Shown: piece after piece, positions 8,067-16,553 of the stretch | Numbering within the stretch: position 1 is the stretch's first letter | How the letters are laid out: each line of letters opens with the position of its first letter | NCBI GenBank assembly: GCA_963595735.1 | Contig: CAVBJJ010000006.1 | Coordinates: 1-64,000 of the forward strand | From: CALWOS01 sp963595735 | Lineage (GTDB): Bacteria > Bacillota > Clostridia > Oscillospirales > Oscillospiraceae | DNA length: 64,000 bases | Reading direction: 5' to 3' | Translations under genes and position numbers: made by a program | The notes under the pieces: model-generated | The model's input: the letters and a program-made list of their open reading frames with translations, nothing else | Told to the model about the DNA's origin: nothing | Databases searched by the model: none

Positions 8067-8253
8067 ATAAAAAATGGCGGGCTTTTTCCGGCCCACCGCT
8101 GCGACATATACCGCATCCTCTGGGGGACTTTGCGTCCCCCATGCTGCGATCAGAGCCTGTTGGTTCGGTCGGCAAACGCAACCGCAAAACGCCAACAGGC
8201 TTTGATTCCCGTGTCCTACGGGTCTCCCGTCGGACTGAAAGGCTCAGAGCCTT
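8067..8253 (-). ncRNA. Candidate structured RNA element in the rimM leader
   Basis: The 220 bp between khpA and rimM hold five hairpins and no gene. Reading leftward they are: GGCTC/GAGCC arms at 8238-8253; a two-part hairpin (GTCC/GGAC around ACGGG/CCCGT) at 8213-8234; a 10-bp stem at 8154-8163/8192-8201 with a 28-nt loop; a 7-bp GGGGGAC/GTCCCCC stem at 8122-8140; and a 7-bp hairpin with one wobble at 8076-8097 followed by six T. The wobble pairs only in minus-strand RNA, supporting leftward transcription. The last hairpin looks like an attenuator. I do not recognise the motif. Confidence 0.5.
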
Positions 8254-8269
8254 TTTTACCGAAAGGAGC

Positions 8270-8500
8270 TCAGTCTACCACATCCACAGAGACCTTTTGC
8301 CCTCTGCGCTGTGCGACCGACCGCATGAGGATGCGGATCTCTTTGACGATCCGCCCCTGACGGCCGATCACCTTACCCATATCGCCTTCCGCAACGCGAA
8401 CCTCAAAAACGGTTTCGCCGTTTCTTTCCAGCGCTGTTACAGAGACCTCGTCGGGATGATCCACAAGGTTCTGCACAATGTAGGTCAAGAGTTCTTTCAT
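8270..8500 (-). CDS. khpA: KH-domain RNA-binding protein KhpA
   Basis: A 76-residue single KH-domain protein (YlqC/KhpA family). The GXXG loop is visible in 'GDMGKVIGRQGRIVKEIRIL', followed by 'RRGQKVSVDVVD'. In other Firmicutes KhpA pairs with KhpB/Jag and affects cell elongation and RNA handling. It sits between rpsP and rimM as is usual in Firmicutes. The start ATG follows a GGAGAA-type site. Confidence 0.9.
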   Translation of the reverse strand: MKELLTYIVQNLVDHPDEVSVTALERNGETVFEVRVAEGDMGKVIGRQGRIVKEIRILMRSVAQRRGQKVSVDVVD

Positions 8501-8532
8501 TCGGCATTCTCCTTACTCGGCCAAACGGCAGC

Positions 8533-8772
8533 TTACAGCGCCTCGGCCTTCTTCAGCAGAGCTCTGACAGTCTCGGTGGGCTGGGCGCCGTTTGCGACCC
8601 AGTACTTGGCGCGCTCGGCGTTCACCTCGATCTTCTCGGGATCCGCCAGCGGATCAAAGATGCCGATCTCCTCGATGAAGCGACCGTCACGGGGAGAACG
8701 GGAGTCTGCCACCACGATACGATAGAAGGGGTTCTTCTTGGCACCCATTCTGCGCAGTCTGATCTTAACCAT
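8533..8772 (-). CDS. rpsP: 30S ribosomal protein S16
   Basis: A 79-residue S16 protein, part of the 30S body. It begins MVKIRLRRMGAKKNPFYRIVV, the signature S16 N-terminus, followed by 'DSRSPRDGRFIEEIGIFDP'. The start at 8772 was chosen over an upstream in-frame ATG (8802) because it matches the family start and follows AGGTG. It is co-transcribed with ffh upstream and khpA downstream. Confidence 0.97.
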   Translation of the reverse strand: MVKIRLRRMGAKKNPFYRIVVADSRSPRDGRFIEEIGIFDPLADPEKIEVNAERAKYWVANGAQPTETVRALLKKAEAL

Positions 8773-8836
8773 TTCTTTCACCTCCAGCTTGATGTATGTC
8801 ATATCAAATTAACGGCAAAGCCGATAATTCACAAGG

Positions 8837-10192
8837 TTAGAAGCCCAATCCGGGCATTCCCGGGAATCCGCCGCGCTTTCCGAAGCGGCGCATTTTTTTG
8901 CCGTTTCCGGCAAACTGCTTGGCCATCTGCTGCATCATGTCGTACTGCTTGAGCAGCCGGTTCACATCCACAACGCTCAGCCCGCAGCCCGCGGCAATGC
9001 GCTTTTTTCGGCTGCTGCCCAAGCACTGGGGATTTTCCCGCTCGTGGGGCGTCATGGAAAGGATGATGGCCTCCGTCCGGGACAAAGCTTTTTCGTCCAG
9101 CGTTGCGCCCTTGAGGGCTTTACTGTCCATACCGGGGATCATGCCGGCGATATCCTCCAGACTGCCCATGCCCCGCAGAGAATTGAGCTGATCCAGATAA
9201 TCCGTTAAAGTAAACTTGTTAGCGCGCAGCCGTTCCGCCAGCGCCTCCGCCTTTTTCTGGTCGATGGAGGCTTCCGCCTTTTCGATCAGCGTCAGCACAT
9301 CGCCCATGCCCAGGATCCGGCTTGCCATCCGCTCCGGATGGAACACCTCGATCTGATCCAGCTTTTCGCCGATACCGGCAAACTTGATGGGCTTTCCGGT
9401 GATCGCCTTAACGGACAGTGCAGCACCGCCGCGGGCGTCGCCGTCCAGCTTGGTGAGCATCACGCCGGTGATTCCAAGGGCTTCGTCAAAGGCCGACGCG
9501 GCGTTTACCGCGTCCTGACCGGTCATGGCGTCAATGGTCAGCAGAATCTCCGCCGGCTCCGTTTCCGCCTTGATGCGCTTGAGCTCGTCCATCAGCTGCT
9601 CGTCAATGTGCAGCCGGCCGGCCGTGTCCAAAAACACCAGGTCGTTGCCGTGCTTTTTGGCGTGGGCGATCGCCGCCTTGGCGATGTCCACGGGATCGGC
9701 CTGCCCCATTTGGAAAACGGGGATATCCAGCTTGGCGCCGACCGTTTCCAGCTGCTGAATGGCAGCGGGACGGTACACATCGCAGGCCACCAGCAGCGGC
9801 CGCTTGCCCTGCTTTTTCATCAGCCCCGCGACCTTTGCGCCGTTGGTGGTCTTACCGGCGCCCTGCAGACCCACCAGCATGACAACGCTGGGGCTTTTGG
9901 AGCCGATGTTCAGCTTTGCGTTTTCGCTGCCCATCAGGGCGCAAAGCTCCTCGTTGACGATTTTGACGACCATCTGCGCAGGGGTCAGGCTTTCCAGCAC
10001 ATCCGCGCCCACAGCGCGTTCACTGACGGTTTTGACAAAATCCTTGACGACTTTATAGCTTACATCGGCCTCCAGCAGCGCCATGCGTACCTCGCGCATG
10101 GCCTCCTTGATGTCCGCCTCTGTCAGGCGACCCTTGCCCCGAAGCTTTTTGAAGGCTGCCGAGAGCTTTTCACTGAGAGATTCAAAGGCCAC
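8837..10192 (-). CDS. ffh: Signal recognition particle protein Ffh
   Basis: A 451-residue SRP GTPase that binds SRP RNA and signal peptides and delivers ribosomes to FtsY. Domains: N-terminal helical bundle (1-85); G domain with P loop 'GLQGAGKTTNGAKVA', 'DVYRPAAIQQL', 'DTAGRLH' and 'TKLDGDARGGA'; then the M domain from about 300 with 'LRGMGSLEDIAGMIPGMD' and a methionine-rich tail 'YDMMQQMAKQF...GMPGLGF'. Length is normal. The gene lies after ylxM, with which it is functionally linked. Confidence 0.97.
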   Translation of the reverse strand: MAFESLSEKLSAAFKKLRGKGRLTEADIKEAMREVRMALLEADVSYKVVKDFVKTVSERAVGADVLESLTPAQMVVKIVNEELCALMGSENAKLNIGSKSPSVVMLVGLQGAGKTTNGAKVAGLMKKQGKRPLLVACDVYRPAAIQQLETVGAKLDIPVFQMGQADPVDIAKAAIAHAKKHGNDLVFLDTAGRLHIDEQLMDELKRIKAETEPAEILLTIDAMTGQDAVNAASAFDEALGITGVMLTKLDGDARGGAALSVKAITGKPIKFAGIGEKLDQIEVFHPERMASRILGMGDVLTLIEKAEASIDQKKAEALAERLRANKFTLTDYLDQLNSLRGMGSLEDIAGMIPGMDSKALKGATLDEKALSRTEAIILSMTPHERENPQCLGSSRKKRIAAGCGLSVVDVNRLLKQYDMMQQMAKQFAGNGKKMRRFGKRGGFPGMPGLGF

Positions 10193-10231
10193 AAACAGCC
10201 CTCCTTTGTTGTTTGGCTTGTAAAAATCGCG

Positions 10232-10582
10232 CTACAGCTGCAGTTCCCGCAGACTTTGCAGCAAGCGCTCCGCCGTTTGTCTGGCGGCGCCCTCCGTCAT
10301 GCCTTGCAGCTGCTCCAGGCCGGCTTCCAGCTCCGCCGCCGTGCGGCGCACCTGGCCAAAGCGACCCAGCAATCCGGTTTTTTCTTCCATCTCCTCCAGC
10401 GCGGCCTCCGCCCGGCGGATCTGATCCCAGACCGCCTGCCGGGAAACGCCCTCCAGCTCCGCGATTTCGGAAAGGGAGAGGTCCTCGTTGTGGTACATAT
10501 CGAAATAGTGCCGCTGCTTTTCCGTTAGCAGGTCGCCATAGAAGTCCAGCAGCATGGTCAGCGTGAGCGTGCGGTTTTCCAT
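10232..10582 (-). CDS. ylxM: YlxM family HTH protein, SRP-associated
   Basis: A 116-residue protein with an N-terminal sigma-region-4-like HTH: 'LLTEKQRHYFDMYHNEDLSLSEIAELEGVSRQAVWDQIRRAEAAL'. YlxM is co-encoded with ffh in Firmicutes and in streptococci has been linked to SRP GTPase activity. It is the first gene of the ylxM-ffh-rpsP-khpA-rimM-trmD operon and is preceded by a strong promoter. The ATG follows GGGAGGTG. Confidence 0.92.
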   Translation of the reverse strand: MENRTLTLTMLLDFYGDLLTEKQRHYFDMYHNEDLSLSEIAELEGVSRQAVWDQIRRAEAALEEMEEKTGLLGRFGQVRRTAAELEAGLEQLQGMTEGAARQTAERLLQSLRELQL

Positions 10583-10627
10583 GTGCCACCTCCCGGAACA
10601 AAGCTGTAAAGGAAAAAACCTTTACAC

Positions 10628-10656
10628 ACTATACTACACCGCGCCCCCTCTGTCAA
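10628..10656 (-). promoter_or_regulatory. Promoter of the ylxM-ffh-rpsP operon
   Basis: TTGACA (10651-10656) and TATAGT (10628-10633) on the minus strand with a 17-bp spacer, 46 bp from the ylxM start. A small GTAAAGG/CCTTTAC hairpin follows in the leader. Confidence 0.8.
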
Positions 10657-10700
10657 GTATTTTTTCCTGACAGCCCTTCGCTGTATGAAATCCGGAAAAG

Positions 10701-10771
10701 CGACAAATACTTTTGAATATGGAAGAATTCACATTTGTCGTATTGGCATTTGCGAAAAAGCGTGATAAAAT
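10701..10771 (+). promoter_or_regulatory. Promoter of yfmF with an upstream inverted repeat
   Basis: TTGGCA (10743-10748) and TAAAAT (10766-10771) are 17 bp apart. Just upstream, CGACAAAT (10701-10708) and ATTTGTCG (10733-10740) form an 8-bp inverted repeat with a 24-bp gap, next to the -35 box; this could be a regulator site. Confidence 0.6.
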
Positions 10772-10829
10772 AACAAGGTAATTTATGGGTTTTATGCCCG
10801 TTTATCCAAAAACAAAATGGAGGAATTCC

Positions 10830-12125
10830 ATGGAAGCGATCCGTACTGAATTAAAATCCGGCGTATTCCTGACCTGTATCCAGACAGATAAGTTCAAGAC
10901 CGCCTGTTTGAGCCTGCATCTCATCACCCAGCTGCAGCGCGAAACCGCCCCTGTGTACACCATGATCCCCCGCGTTCTGCGCCGGGGCTGTCGAAAGTAT
11001 CCCAACATGGATGCCATCGCCGCACGGCTGGACGAATTATACGGCGCCGGGCTGGAGCCAAGCGTCCGCAAGCGGGGCGAGGTGCAATGCATCGGCTTTT
11101 ACGCCGACTTTGTGGACGACGCCTGCCTGCCCGCCGGGGAAAAGCAGATGGAAAACATGACCGCGCTGCTAGGCGAAATGCTCCTGCAGCCTGTGACCCA
11201 CGGCGGTCTGCTGCTGCCGGACTACACCGACACCGAGCGCAGCAAGCTGCTGGACGATATTGCCAGTCTGATCAACAACAAGCAGGCCTACGCCACCCAG
11301 CGCATGATTGAAAATATGTGCTTTGGCGAGGACTACGCCACCTCCGTTCTGGGCACCACCCAGACGGTGGAACACATCAACTACCAAAAGCTCACCGCCG
11401 CCTATAAGCAGCTGCTGCAAACCGCGCCTGTGGAAATTTTTTACTGCGGCAGCGCCGCGCCGGAGCGGGTGGCAAGCGCTCTGACGGATGCGCTGGCGCC
11501 CCTGCCCCGGGGCGAGATCGACTACGAGATCGGCACCGACATCCGCATGAACACCATGGAGGAAAACATCCGCTATTTCTCCGAGGAAATGGATGTGACC
11601 CAGGGCAAACTGAGCATCGGCTTCCGCATGGGCGAAAGCATGGAGGAACCTGACCTGGCAGCGTTGCGGGTATTCAACGCTGCCTATGGCGGCGCAGTGA
11701 CCAGCAAGCTGTTTGAAAATGTCCGGGAAAAGCTGAGTCTTTGCTACTATGCCAGCTCCGCGCTGGATGTGTACAAGGGCGTTTTGCGGGTCTCCTCCGG
11801 CATTGAATTTTCCAATTACGACGCCGCGCTGGCGGAAATTTTTGCCCAGCTGCAGGCCATGCAAAAGGGCGACTTGACGGACGATGAGCTGGAGGCCGCC
11901 CGCCGCGCCGTGGCAACGGATTACCGCGCCGCCATGGACAGCCCCGCCGTGCTGGAAAGCTATTACCTCGGCCAGAATCTGCTTGGGCTGGAATACGGCC
12001 CCGATGTATTTGCCGAGCTTGTGGATCTGGTCACAAAAGAGCAGGTTGTGGACATTGCGCAGCAGGTCTGCTGCGACACGGTATTTTTCCTGAAAGGTAA
12101 GGAGGATGACAGCCATGCACAGTAA
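10830..12125 (+). CDS. yfmF: M16-like protein YfmF (inactive protease fold)
   Basis: A 431-residue protein of the M16 peptidase fold lacking the HxxEH zinc motif, matching the YfmF (YmfF) family, associated with 5-aminopentanol modification of EF-P in Bacillus. The start 'MEAIRTELKSGVFLTCIQTDKFKT' and 'PNMDAIAARLDELYGAGLEPSVRKRGEVQ' fit that family. It overlaps the catalytic partner YfmH by 11 bp, giving the usual inactive/active M16 pair. The ATG at 10830 follows GGAGG; an upstream in-frame start at 10785 has no site. Confidence 0.88.
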   Translation: MEAIRTELKSGVFLTCIQTDKFKTACLSLHLITQLQRETAPVYTMIPRVLRRGCRKYPNMDAIAARLDELYGAGLEPSVRKRGEVQCIGFYADFVDDACLPAGEKQMENMTALLGEMLLQPVTHGGLLLPDYTDTERSKLLDDIASLINNKQAYATQRMIENMCFGEDYATSVLGTTQTVEHINYQKLTAAYKQLLQTAPVEIFYCGSAAPERVASALTDALAPLPRGEIDYEIGTDIRMNTMEENIRYFSEEMDVTQGKLSIGFRMGESMEEPDLAALRVFNAAYGGAVTSKLFENVREKLSLCYYASSALDVYKGVLRVSSGIEFSNYDAALAEIFAQLQAMQKGDLTDDELEAARRAVATDYRAAMDSPAVLESYYLGQNLLGLEYGPDVFAELVDLVTKEQVVDIAQQVCCDTVFFLKGKEDDSHAQ

Positions 12126-13389
12126 GCACTATCCCGAGCTGGGTGAAACGCTTTATACCGAAACGCTGGAAAACGGCCTGGTCATCCAGGTACTCCCCAA
12201 GCGGGGCTTTCAGCGCTGCTATGCCATGTTTGCCACCAATTACGGCGGCGCGGATCGGCGCTTTCTCCACGGTGGAAGCTGGCTGGAGACTCCCGCCGGC
12301 GTGGCGCATTTTCTGGAGCACAAAATGTTCGATATGCCAGACGGCAATAACGCCCTGAGCATTCTTTCCGCCAACGGCGCTTCTCCCAACGCCTATACTT
12401 CCTCCTCCATGACGGCATACTATTTTGACTGCACCCAGGGATTTCAGGAAAACCTGCGGCAGCTGCTGACCTTTGTCTCCACCCCCTATTTCACCCCGGA
12501 AAGCGTTGCCAAGGAGCAGGGCATTATCGGGCAGGAGATCCGTATGTGCGAGGACAACCCCGGATATGCCCTGTACTATAACCTGCTCAAGTGCCTGTAT
12601 GAGAAAAATCCCCTACGGGACAGCGTGGCCGGCACGGTGGAGAGCATTTCGGAGATCACGCCGGAGACCCTTTACGCCTGCCACAAGGTGTTTTATCATC
12701 CCTCCAATATGCGGCTGTGCTGCGTGGGCGATGTGGATCCCAAGGCCATCAGTCTGCTGGCAAAGGAGATCCTGACCCGAGAGCCGGGACAGTCCCCGGG
12801 ACGGGACTATGGCTCCGCGGAGCCGGGCAAGCCCTTCTCCCCCCGAAGTGAGACCCAAATGGAGGTCAGCGCGCCCCAGTTCCTGTTCGGACTGAAGCTG
12901 CAGCCGGCCACCCCCGGCCCCGACCGGCTGCGGCAGGCGCTGGTGGGCGAGCTGGCCCTGCGGTATCTGATGGGCGAATCCTCCCCGTTCTATAATCAGC
13001 TGTATGCCAAAAATCTGCTGAACACAGACTTTGCCGCCGATCTGGACTATGTAGCCAATGCAGCCATGGTCGTTGGCGGCGGCGAAAGCCGGGATCCGGA
13101 TGCGGTCATGGCCGCGCTGTGGGAGCAGGTGGACGCGGTGCGCAAGGGCATGGACGAGGCCTATTTCCAGCGCCTGCGTAAGGCCAGCATCGGCAGTCAC
13201 CTTCGGGGACTTGACCGACTGGGCGGTCTGTGCTCGGCCATGGTCAGCGGCGGCTTTTCCGGCTGGTGCCCGCTGGACTCGATCAGCGCGCTGCAATCCG
13301 TTACCATGCAGGATGTCCAGGAGACCCTGCTGGATTGGTTCCAGAAAGAAAACGCCGCCATCTCCATCATCAAGCCCGTTCGCGGCTGA
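12115..13389 (+). CDS. yfmH: M16 zinc peptidase YfmH
   Basis: A 424-residue M16 peptidase. The inverted zinc motif HxxEH is present as 'GVAHFLEHKMFDMPDGNN', and the distal glutamate probably lies in the 'EQGIIGQEIRMCEDNP' helix. It is the active partner of YfmF in the EF-P-modification-associated pair; the third Bacillus gene of the set (ymfI) is not in the window. The ATG at 12115 was preferred over 12106 because GGAGG is correctly spaced only for the former. Lgt follows 20 bp downstream. Confidence 0.9.
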   Translation: MHSKHYPELGETLYTETLENGLVIQVLPKRGFQRCYAMFATNYGGADRRFLHGGSWLETPAGVAHFLEHKMFDMPDGNNALSILSANGASPNAYTSSSMTAYYFDCTQGFQENLRQLLTFVSTPYFTPESVAKEQGIIGQEIRMCEDNPGYALYYNLLKCLYEKNPLRDSVAGTVESISEITPETLYACHKVFYHPSNMRLCCVGDVDPKAISLLAKEILTREPGQSPGRDYGSAEPGKPFSPRSETQMEVSAPQFLFGLKLQPATPGPDRLRQALVGELALRYLMGESSPFYNQLYAKNLLNTDFAADLDYVANAAMVVGGGESRDPDAVMAALWEQVDAVRKGMDEAYFQRLRKASIGSHLRGLDRLGGLCSAMVSGGFSGWCPLDSISALQSVTMQDVQETLLDWFQKENAAISIIKPVRG

Positions 13390-13409
13390 CCTCGGGAAAG
13401 GAGCGTTCT

Positions 13410-14342
13410 ATGGCAAATATTCCCACCTCACTGCCGGATGCCGCCATCTCATTTCCCATGTTCGGCAACCTGACGATCAATCCCGGCACGGAATTGCCCA
13501 TCCCCGGCCTGCACATCCACTGGTACGGCCTGATCATCGCCATCGGTTTTCTCCTGGCGGTGATCTACGCCTACCGGCGTGCGCCGAAATTCGGCCTGTC
13601 TGGCGACGAACTGATCGATGTGCTGCTTCTGGCAGTTCCCCTGGGCGTAGTGGGCGCAAGACTGTATTACTGTCTGACCTTTCTGGATGCCAACGGCGTC
13701 AACCCCTATTTCCAGGATCCCATCAGCATCCTGTACATCTGGAATGGCGGACTTGCCATTTACGGCGGCGTGATCGGCGCGTTTATCGGCCTGTGCATCG
13801 TCTGCCGCTACAAGCATTTTTCCATCGGCGCCGCCCTGGACACCTGCTGCTTCGGCCTGCTGATCGGTCAGTGCATCGGGCGCTGGGGCAACTTCTTCAA
13901 CCGGGAGGCCTTCGGCTGGACGGAGCATGTGGATCAGCTGTTCTGCCGCATGGGACTGACCGTTCCCGGACAGGAAACGATTTATGTCCACCCTACCTTT
14001 CTGTACGAAAGCCTTTGGAATCTGGTCGGTTTTCTGCTGCTGCACTTTTTCTCCAAAAAGCACAAGCGTGCCTTTGACGGGCAGTTTTTCTGCACTTATC
14101 TGGCCTGGTACGGTCTGGGGCGCTTCCTGATCGAGGGCTTGCGCACGGATAGTCTGACCATCGGACCCTTCCGCATTTCCCAGCTGCTGGCGCTGGTCAC
14201 ACTGGCCGTGGGTCTGATCGTGATCGTAGTTGGCGTTCGCCGGCAAAAGCGCAATCCCCAGCCCCTGTGGGTGGAGCGGCGGCAGGGCGCATCCGCTTTC
14301 AAAATTGTGAAAAATGATACAGGCGCCCCTCTGGACAAATGA
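13410..14342 (+). CDS. lgt: Prolipoprotein diacylglyceryl transferase
   Basis: A 310-residue integral membrane enzyme that moves diacylglycerol from phosphatidylglycerol to the lipobox cysteine of prolipoproteins. The family signature is visible in 'GRWGNFFNREAFG', along with 'HIHWYGLIIAIGFLLAVIYAYRRAP' in the first membrane segments and 'HPTFLYESLWNLVGF'. About seven TM segments are present. The ATG at 13410 follows AAAGGAG, 20 bp after yfmH. At least four lipobox proteins in this window are likely substrates. Confidence 0.95.
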   Translation: MANIPTSLPDAAISFPMFGNLTINPGTELPIPGLHIHWYGLIIAIGFLLAVIYAYRRAPKFGLSGDELIDVLLLAVPLGVVGARLYYCLTFLDANGVNPYFQDPISILYIWNGGLAIYGGVIGAFIGLCIVCRYKHFSIGAALDTCCFGLLIGQCIGRWGNFFNREAFGWTEHVDQLFCRMGLTVPGQETIYVHPTFLYESLWNLVGFLLLHFFSKKHKRAFDGQFFCTYLAWYGLGRFLIEGLRTDSLTIGPFRISQLLALVTLAVGLIVIVVGVRRQKRNPQPLWVERRQGASAFKIVKNDTGAPLDK

Positions 14343-14360
14343 TATAGTTTGTACTATAAT
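14332..14360 (+). promoter_or_regulatory. Promoter of the coiled-coil protein gene
   Basis: TGGACA (14332-14337) and TATAAT (14355-14360) with a 17-bp spacer, overlapping the lgt stop. The leader contains two small hairpins (AAGGGATATCCCTT and a TCCGG/CCGGA stem). Confidence 0.65.
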
Positions 14361-14446
14361 GACAGTAAGGGATATCCCTTATTCTACATTGTGCTCAAAT
14401 CCGGTTCCGGATTTCCGCTTATCATGCACGCAAGGAGGCTTTTATT

Positions 14447-14896
14447 ATGGCAGATCTGAATGCACTGCGCGATAAAGTCCTGGGTTCCATGGATACCATC
14501 GCAGGTAAAACCAAAAATGTTGCAGGTACCGTTGCCACAAAGGCAAAGAACACCGCCGCGATCGCAAAACTCAACGGCAAGGTGGCCAGTCAGAAAAACC
14601 TGATCAAAAAGAACTACACCGAGCTTGGCCGGATCTACTTTGACCAGAACCAGCACGCCCCCGGCGAGGATTATGCCCAGCTGTGCTCCGAAGTTACTCT
14701 GGCTTATGAGCGCATCGCAGAGCTGGAAAAGCAGATTTCTGATATCAAGGCTTCCGGCGATTACGATGTGGAGGTAGACTTTGACGAAGTCGTTTTGCAT
14801 GACGACGATACAGACGAGGACGCCGCCACCTGTTCCGCAGAGGACTTTGCTCCCACCGAGGAGGAAAGCCCCGAGGAAGCTCCCAAAGCGGAGTGA
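14447..14896 (+). CDS. Unknown coiled-coil protein with acidic tail
   Basis: A 149-residue protein with no family I can name. Residues 1-45 are basic and alanine/threonine-rich (MADLNALRDKVLGSMDTIAG...). Residues 50-105 look helical and coiled-coil (VASQKNLIKKNYTELGRIYF...ERIAELEKQISDIK). The last 45 residues are very acidic with EESPEEAPKAE at the end. There is no signal peptide or TM segment. The pattern of a helical core with 'LI.KNY.ELGR.YF' recurs in small cytoplasmic Clostridia proteins of unknown role. It has its own promoter, an AAGGAGG site and a terminator, so it is a single-gene transcript. Confidence 0.7.
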   Translation: MADLNALRDKVLGSMDTIAGKTKNVAGTVATKAKNTAAIAKLNGKVASQKNLIKKNYTELGRIYFDQNQHAPGEDYAQLCSEVTLAYERIAELEKQISDIKASGDYDVEVDFDEVVLHDDDTDEDAATCSAEDFAPTEEESPEEAPKAE

Positions 14897-14914
14897 TCTT
14901 CCCCGAACACCATT

Positions 14915-14944
14915 CTCCCCCAGTGCTTCTGGGGGAGTTTTTTT
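14915..14944 (+). terminator. Intrinsic terminator
   Basis: Stem CTCCCCCAG/CTGGGGGAG (14915-14923/14929-14937) with seven T after it, 20 bp past the coiled-coil gene. Confidence 0.9.
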
Positions 14945-14970
14945 GTGACAAAAAGCACGAAGTGCATATA

Positions 14971-15010
14971 AAAAAGGCGCATTTCCGTTTTTCAGGAAAT
15001 GCGCCTTTTT
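14971..15010. terminator. Bidirectional terminator
   Basis: A 16-bp perfect stem (14971-14986/14995-15010), A-rich on the left and T-rich on the right, so it works on both strands. It separates the rightward gene from the leftward selenium/sulfur cluster, whose last stop codon touches it. Confidence 0.85.
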
Positions 15011-15246
15011 CAAACCCACAGCTCCGCCGTTGCCTCCGGCTCCGGCAGGCTTTGCAGGAATGCTTCCGAAAAGGTCTGGTAACAGTCCGGATCCATCGCC
15101 CAGGCCATCCCGCACCCGGCAGAGAGCTGCCGGGGCACGGGGATCAGCCGGCCGGGAACCCCGGCCTTTTTACAGAGCGCCTCCATGCGCATGGCCTCTG
15201 CCGTGGTGTGAAAGGTCCAGATCAGCCGTTTGGATTTCACTCTCAT
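15010..15246 (-). CDS. DUF3343 protein (putative Se/S carrier-like)
   Basis: A 78-residue protein: 'RLIWTFHTTAEAMRMEALCKKAGVPGRLIPVPRQLSAGCGMAWAM'. The FHTTAEAM start, the conserved cysteine and the 'IPVPR.LSAGCGMA' motif identify the DUF3343 family, annotated elsewhere as a putative selenium/sulfur carrier. It overlaps the TusA-like gene by 4 bp and is the last gene of the yedE operon. Role in moving a persulfide or selenide is inferred from the neighbours. Confidence 0.85.
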   Translation of the reverse strand: MRVKSKRLIWTFHTTAEAMRMEALCKKAGVPGRLIPVPRQLSAGCGMAWAMDPDCYQTFSEAFLQSLPEPEATAELWV

Positions 15247-15449
15247 GCTTTCACATGGATCTCGAATTCCTCGCCAACAGTTTTGACCTCATAGCTTTTC
15301 TTCTGCTTGTTCAAAAGGTTTTCAATATTCTTCCGGGAGTGCGCCTCATCGCTGAGGATCACCAACTCCTGACCGGGATGCTGCTTCAGCGCCTCATAGG
15401 TCATGAGCACAGGCTCCGGGCAGGACAAACCGCGTACATCGACTTTCAT
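15243..15449 (-). CDS. TusA/YedF-like sulfur carrier
   Basis: A 68-residue SirA/TusA-fold protein. The active cysteine is in 'DVRGLSCPEPVLMTYEAL', the family CPxP motif at about residue 10. It sits between YedE and DUF3343, as do YedF proteins in genomes that use selenium. It would carry sulfur or selenium from the imported compound, by analogy. The ATG directly follows the yedE stop. Confidence 0.9.
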   Translation of the reverse strand: MKVDVRGLSCPEPVLMTYEALKQHPGQELVILSDEAHSRKNIENLLNKQKKSYEVKTVGEEFEIHVKA

Positions 15450-16553
15450 TTACTTTGCCCCCTCCAGTTTCTTTTTCCGGCTGCACACCGCAGCGATCAG
15501 GAACAGCACACCGATGGCAACGATCACCGCGATCTTGCCGTTCAGGCCGGGACCGCCGGCGACAGCAGGCGTGGTCTCCGTGGCGGCAACCGCAGCCGCA
15601 CCGGCCAAACCGAAGTTATGGGCGCAGGCCGCGCCAATGAGCATACCCAGGAAAGTGATGCCGGAGTCCACAGAGCCCTGACCGGCCAGAATCAGCTGCC
15701 GGAAGGGGCAGCCGCCTGCCAGCACCGCAGCAAAGCCGACGGCGTACATACCCAGAATGCTCCACAGGTGCTGGGAATGTGCAATGGGCTGACCGGCAAA
15801 AGAGGCGTGGAATTTGCCGCTTGCAATGTTATACACCAGCATGACCACAAACAGACCGGCGATGATGCACAGCAGCTCGGGATTCTTCATCAGGAACATA
15901 TCCCGAATGCCGCCGGCAAAGCAGGCGCGGCTTCTCTGGGCGATGATGCCGATGACCAGCGCACCCACCAGAGCCAGCACCACAGGCGCGTGCATACTAC
16001 CGGGGCCGGCCTCGCTCTTGGCAAACAGCGCCGTGCAGACGCTCAGCACCAGGAGCAGCACCAGAATGATCGGCAAAATCGTGCCGTTGGCCGCGGGGAT
16101 CGTGTGGCTGCGCCCCAGGCTGAAGCCCTTTTTCAGGAACAGAGAGCCGGTCAGCACGCCGCCGACAAAGCCGATGAGGGCGATGTAGGCATTCAGGTCG
16201 CCGGCAGACATACGCAGCAGCATACGCAGCGGGCAGCCCAGGAACACCAATGCGCCGATCATCATAATGAAGCCCAGCACAAAGCGAATGGCAGGAGAGG
16301 AACCGGCCGTGGCCTTGAACTCTCTCGTAGCCAGCGCGATGATAAATGCGCCCAGGACAAATCCCACGATCTCGGGACGCATATACTGCACAGCCTCCGC
16401 GTTGTGCAGCTTCAGGCTGCCCGCCATGTCACGAACAAAGCAGGCCACGCAAATCGCCATGTTTGCCGGGTTTCCTCCCACCGCCAACAGCAAGGCGACC
16501 ACGCCAAAAATTGCGCCAAACAGCAATAGCTTTGGCTTCGACTGTATACCCAT
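15450..16553 (-). CDS. yedE: YedE-family transporter (putative selenium or thiosulfate importer)
   Basis: A 367-residue membrane protein with about nine or ten TM segments. Seen are 'NPANMAICVACFVRDMAGSLKLH', 'LGCPLRMLLRMSAGD' and 'GGCPFRQLILAGQGSVDSG', the repeated cysteine-containing half-helices of the YeeE/YedE family. YeeE members import thiosulfate through such cysteines; YedE members are linked by gene context to selenium. The ATG at 16553 follows AGGGGG. A 7-4-7 palindrome (16578-16595) lies just upstream and may control it. Confidence 0.88.
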   Translation of the reverse strand: MGIQSKPKLLLFGAIFGVVALLLAVGGNPANMAICVACFVRDMAGSLKLHNAEAVQYMRPEIVGFVLGAFIIALATREFKATAGSSPAIRFVLGFIMMIGALVFLGCPLRMLLRMSAGDLNAYIALIGFVGGVLTGSLFLKKGFSLGRSHTIPAANGTILPIILVLLLVLSVCTALFAKSEAGPGSMHAPVVLALVGALVIGIIAQRSRACFAGGIRDMFLMKNPELLCIIAGLFVVMLVYNIASGKFHASFAGQPIAHSQHLWSILGMYAVGFAAVLAGGCPFRQLILAGQGSVDSGITFLGMLIGAACAHNFGLAGAAAVAATETTPAVAGGPGLNGKIAVIVAIGVLFLIAAVCSRKKKLEGAK

